DNA of 64,000 bases from Phenylobacterium sp. RIFCSPHIGHO2_01_FULL_69_31 (GTDB lineage: Bacteria > Pseudomonadota > Alphaproteobacteria > Caulobacterales > Caulobacteraceae), in assembly GCF_001824475.1 (NCBI RefSeq), contig NZ_MHXN01000009.1, positions 62,001-126,000 of the forward strand, written 5' to 3'. A program made the position numbers and the translations under genes. Below the pieces are notes generated by a model. That model did not search any database, had not been told where the DNA came from, and saw only the letters and a list, made by a program, of their open reading frames with translations. Below, in pieces: positions 63,301 through 64,000 of this stretch (within the stretch, counting starts at the first letter, position 1; each line of letters opens with the position of its first letter).

Positions 63301-63475
63301 CATGGCCGTGGCCGTGATCGGCGGGCTGATTACCTCGACGGTCCTGTCGCTGGTGCTGGTGCCCGTGGTCTACGAGTTCGTCGACGACTTCGAGAACTGG
63401 CTGAAGCCCAAGCTGGCCCGCCTGGTCACCCCGCGCGAGGCGCCCCGCGAGGCCCTGCCCGAGGACCGGCTCTAA
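60347..63475 (+). CDS. RND-family efflux permease
   Basis: A 1042-residue, 12-helix proton-driven exporter. The TM4 motif GILVDDAIVEIENIEK contains Asp409 and Asp410, the proton-relay pair; large periplasmic porter loops lie at about 35-340 and 560-870. The sequence fits the multidrug (HAE1/MdtB-like) subfamily. A glycine-rich run (GGGGGSD, about 608-614) lies in the second periplasmic loop. Its stop overlaps the convergent dehydratase stop by four bases. Confidence 0.93.
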   Translation: MSHQPHDPRGGLQISAWAIKNPVPVTVLFVGLVLAGVIAYFGLAVKNFPDVTFPAVSITITQSGAAPGEIETQITRQVEDAVSSIPNVRNIQSTVTQGVSTTMIELEIGEDLQKKTDEVQTRIDQIRPNLPREIDEPLVQRVDFDSLPITTFAVEAPAMSDVELSWFIDDTMSRSLQAVKGVAQIRRVGGVSREINVVVDPDKLAARGLTASQVNTALRAADLDVPGGRVEVGGREQTVRVLGAATTLAQLREMTIPTGTGSYVKLTDVAEVGDGAGEVRGFARLNGRPVVGFQVMKTRAASDIAVEDAVLAKLAAVEKAQPGVKFTRIFTMVQETRDSFRATQHVLLEGMLLAAFVVWLFLRDWRATMVTAFAMPVSLIPTFFVINMLGFSLNVVTLLGLTLVIGILVDDAIVEIENIEKRVKSGMRPYEAAMQGADAIGLAVVATTAAIVVVFAPVSFMTGMVGQFFREFGLTVCVAVLFSLLVARLLTPLMAAYLLKPNVVPEVRKPMPRFYARALNWALDHRIVASFAGLAAFIASCTIVFFLPSGFQPAGDPDYLFISVQGPPGATVKDMEDTVQRVTRAVKTDPSVTDVFAEVGSSGPANPFAGGGGGSDLRSASLNVLLDPKRKASGDEIRAGLRDKLREIPDARVNFLDFQGSAGYQQILTSEDPAKLLAASIELERQMRTLDVLAEPRPSVPPTGPELVIRPRHAEAARLGVSADAIAQAARVATVGDIDANVAKLTAGERRIPIRIRLPAEARADLERIKSLRLPTASGGVTTLEAVADVEFQAGPARIERLNRQRQQTVQAELNGIEMGQAAQAVKKLPIMQKLPEGVTPAETGEQEAMTEMFASFGIALFAGIALIFGVLVLLFQSFFKPIVILAALPLAIGGAFLGLLAFNLSLSIPSLIGLLMLMGLAAKNSILLVEYAIECERDGMSQREALLEACRERARPIVMTSLAMAAGMLPTAFALEKGAEFRQPMAVAVIGGLITSTVLSLVLVPVVYEFVDDFENWLKPKLARLVTPREAPREALPEDRL

Positions 63476-64000
63476 AGCTCGCGGCGCAGCACCCGGGCGA
63501 ACTGGTCCGGGTCGACGTTGCCGCCGGAGAGGACCAGGGCGACGGCGTCGGCCGACGTCTTCACCTTGCCCGCCAGCAGCGCGGCGAGGCCGGCCGATCC
63601 GCCGGGCTCGACCACCAGCTTGAGGGTCGAGAAGGCCACGCGCATGGCTTCGGCCACCTCGGCGTCGGTCACCACCGCGACGTCCGCCACCGTGGCCTTC
63701 AGGATCGGGAAGGTCAGCTCGCCGGGGCAGGGCGTCTCCAGCGCATCGCACAGCGTGCGGTGCGTCGGGGTCATCGGCGTGCGCACGCCGGCCTGCAGGG
63801 ACTTCAGCGTGTCGTCGTAGCCCTCCGGCTCGACGCCGATCACGGCGGTCTGCGGCGACAGCGCCTTCACCGCGGTGGCGATCCCGGCCAGCAGGCCGCC
63901 GCCACTGCAGGGGACGATCACCGCGCCCGGCGTCACGCCGCGGGCCTGCGCCTGGGCCATCAGCTCGAGCCCGGCCGTGCCTTGTCCTGCGATGATGTGC
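63472..64000 (-). CDS. Threonine/serine dehydratase-like PLP enzyme, 5' end outside window
   Basis: The C-terminal 176 residues of a fold-type II PLP enzyme: HIIAGQGTAGLEL, the phosphate-binding loop PCSGGGLLAG, VIGVEPEG, and the terminal VALVLSGGNVDPDQF. This matches threonine ammonia-lyase/serine racemase types. No regulatory ACT domain follows, so it is likely the catabolic or short form. The Schiff-base Lys lies beyond the window. It is convergent with the RND gene. Confidence 0.88.
   Translation of the reverse strand, partial: HIIAGQGTAGLELMAQAQARGVTPGAVIVPCSGGGLLAGIATAVKALSPQTAVIGVEPEGYDDTLKSLQAGVRTPMTPTHRTLCDALETPCPGELTFPILKATVADVAVVTDAEVAEAMRVAFSTLKLVVEPGGSAGLAALLAGKVKTSADAVALVLSGGNVDPDQFARVLRREL

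Noticed and set aside
61793..63751. Long minus-strand open frame across the RND permease
   Set aside because: Antisense to a well-supported RND gene; composition is Arg/Gln/His-rich without motifs.
1..64000. CRISPR arrays, insertion sequences, prophage, tRNA or rRNA genes
   Set aside because: No regularly spaced repeats, transposase or integrase motifs, and no tRNA or rRNA signature sequences were seen on either strand.

Overview
The window is high-GC chromosomal DNA with dense, short-spaced genes on both strands. It most resembles the Caulobacteraceae (Alphaproteobacteria, a Phenylobacterium/Caulobacter-like organism). Pointers are the Flp pilin with CpaA, the ffs-dnaX-ybaB-recR block, the def/fmt/truA/dapE and argB/HAD/dapD groups, rpmH-rnpA-yidC-engB, a NodT-type efflux system, a PEPxxWA-CTERM protein, and regulatory motifs of alphaproteobacterial type (EcfG-like and LexA-like sites). 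I see no IS element, prophage, CRISPR array, tRNA or rRNA gene. The only RNA gene I can support is the small SRP RNA at about 20547-20645.

Layout. 1-7.8 kb: truncated GGDEF protein, dicarboxylate symporter, AMP nucleosidase, two tandem tyrosine phosphatases, a class V aminotransferase and an MFS carrier. 8-11 kb: Flp pilin with a strong terminator, CpaA prepilin peptidase, leucyl aminopeptidase coupled to an NlpC/P60 hydrolase. 11-13.5 kb: anchored cytochrome c, KdsB, prephenate dehydratase. 13.5-17.4 kb: PEP-CTERM protein (frameshifted in its signal peptide) with an S41 peptidase, facing a LytS-type kinase and a LytTR response regulator that is cut in two by an in-frame TAG. 17.3-20.5 kb: NudC, three small unknown proteins and a YghU-like GST. 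20.5-23.5 kb: SRP RNA, dnaX, ybaB, recR. 23.7-27.6 kb: small membrane protein, HTH protein with an operator-like repeat region, MFS carrier, rmuC. 27.6-33.1 kb: def, a TylF-like methyltransferase, a small lipoprotein with an EcfG-like promoter, fmt, truA, dapE, two cupins. 33.1-36.8 kb: a periplasmic molybdoenzyme/cytochrome b operon, OhrR-like regulator, SIMPL protein. 36.8-49.2 kb: lysine/arginine genes (dapD, argB), amidohydrolase, Crp regulator, acyl-CoA dehydrogenase, engB-yidC-rnpA-rpmH, then map in an operon with an MDR oxidoreductase, an esterase and a TetR regulator. 49.3-57.7 kb: chemoreceptor, small TonB-C-like protein, DECR-like SDR, a possible degenerate EAL protein, DUF72 protein with a LexA-like box, M28 peptidase and TetR. 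57.8-64 kb: RND tripartite efflux pump and the C-terminal part of a threonine dehydratase.

Most genes are housekeeping. The parts that deserve a second look are two broken or split reading frames (16991 and 14154), stress-type promoter and operator motifs (29289, 55102, 26331, 33161, 24009), the molybdoenzyme operon at 33218-35452, and the unassigned proteins at 20155, 24069 and 52958. I did not find a clear new multi-gene defence or secretion system. No intergenic stretch exceeds about 220 bases.
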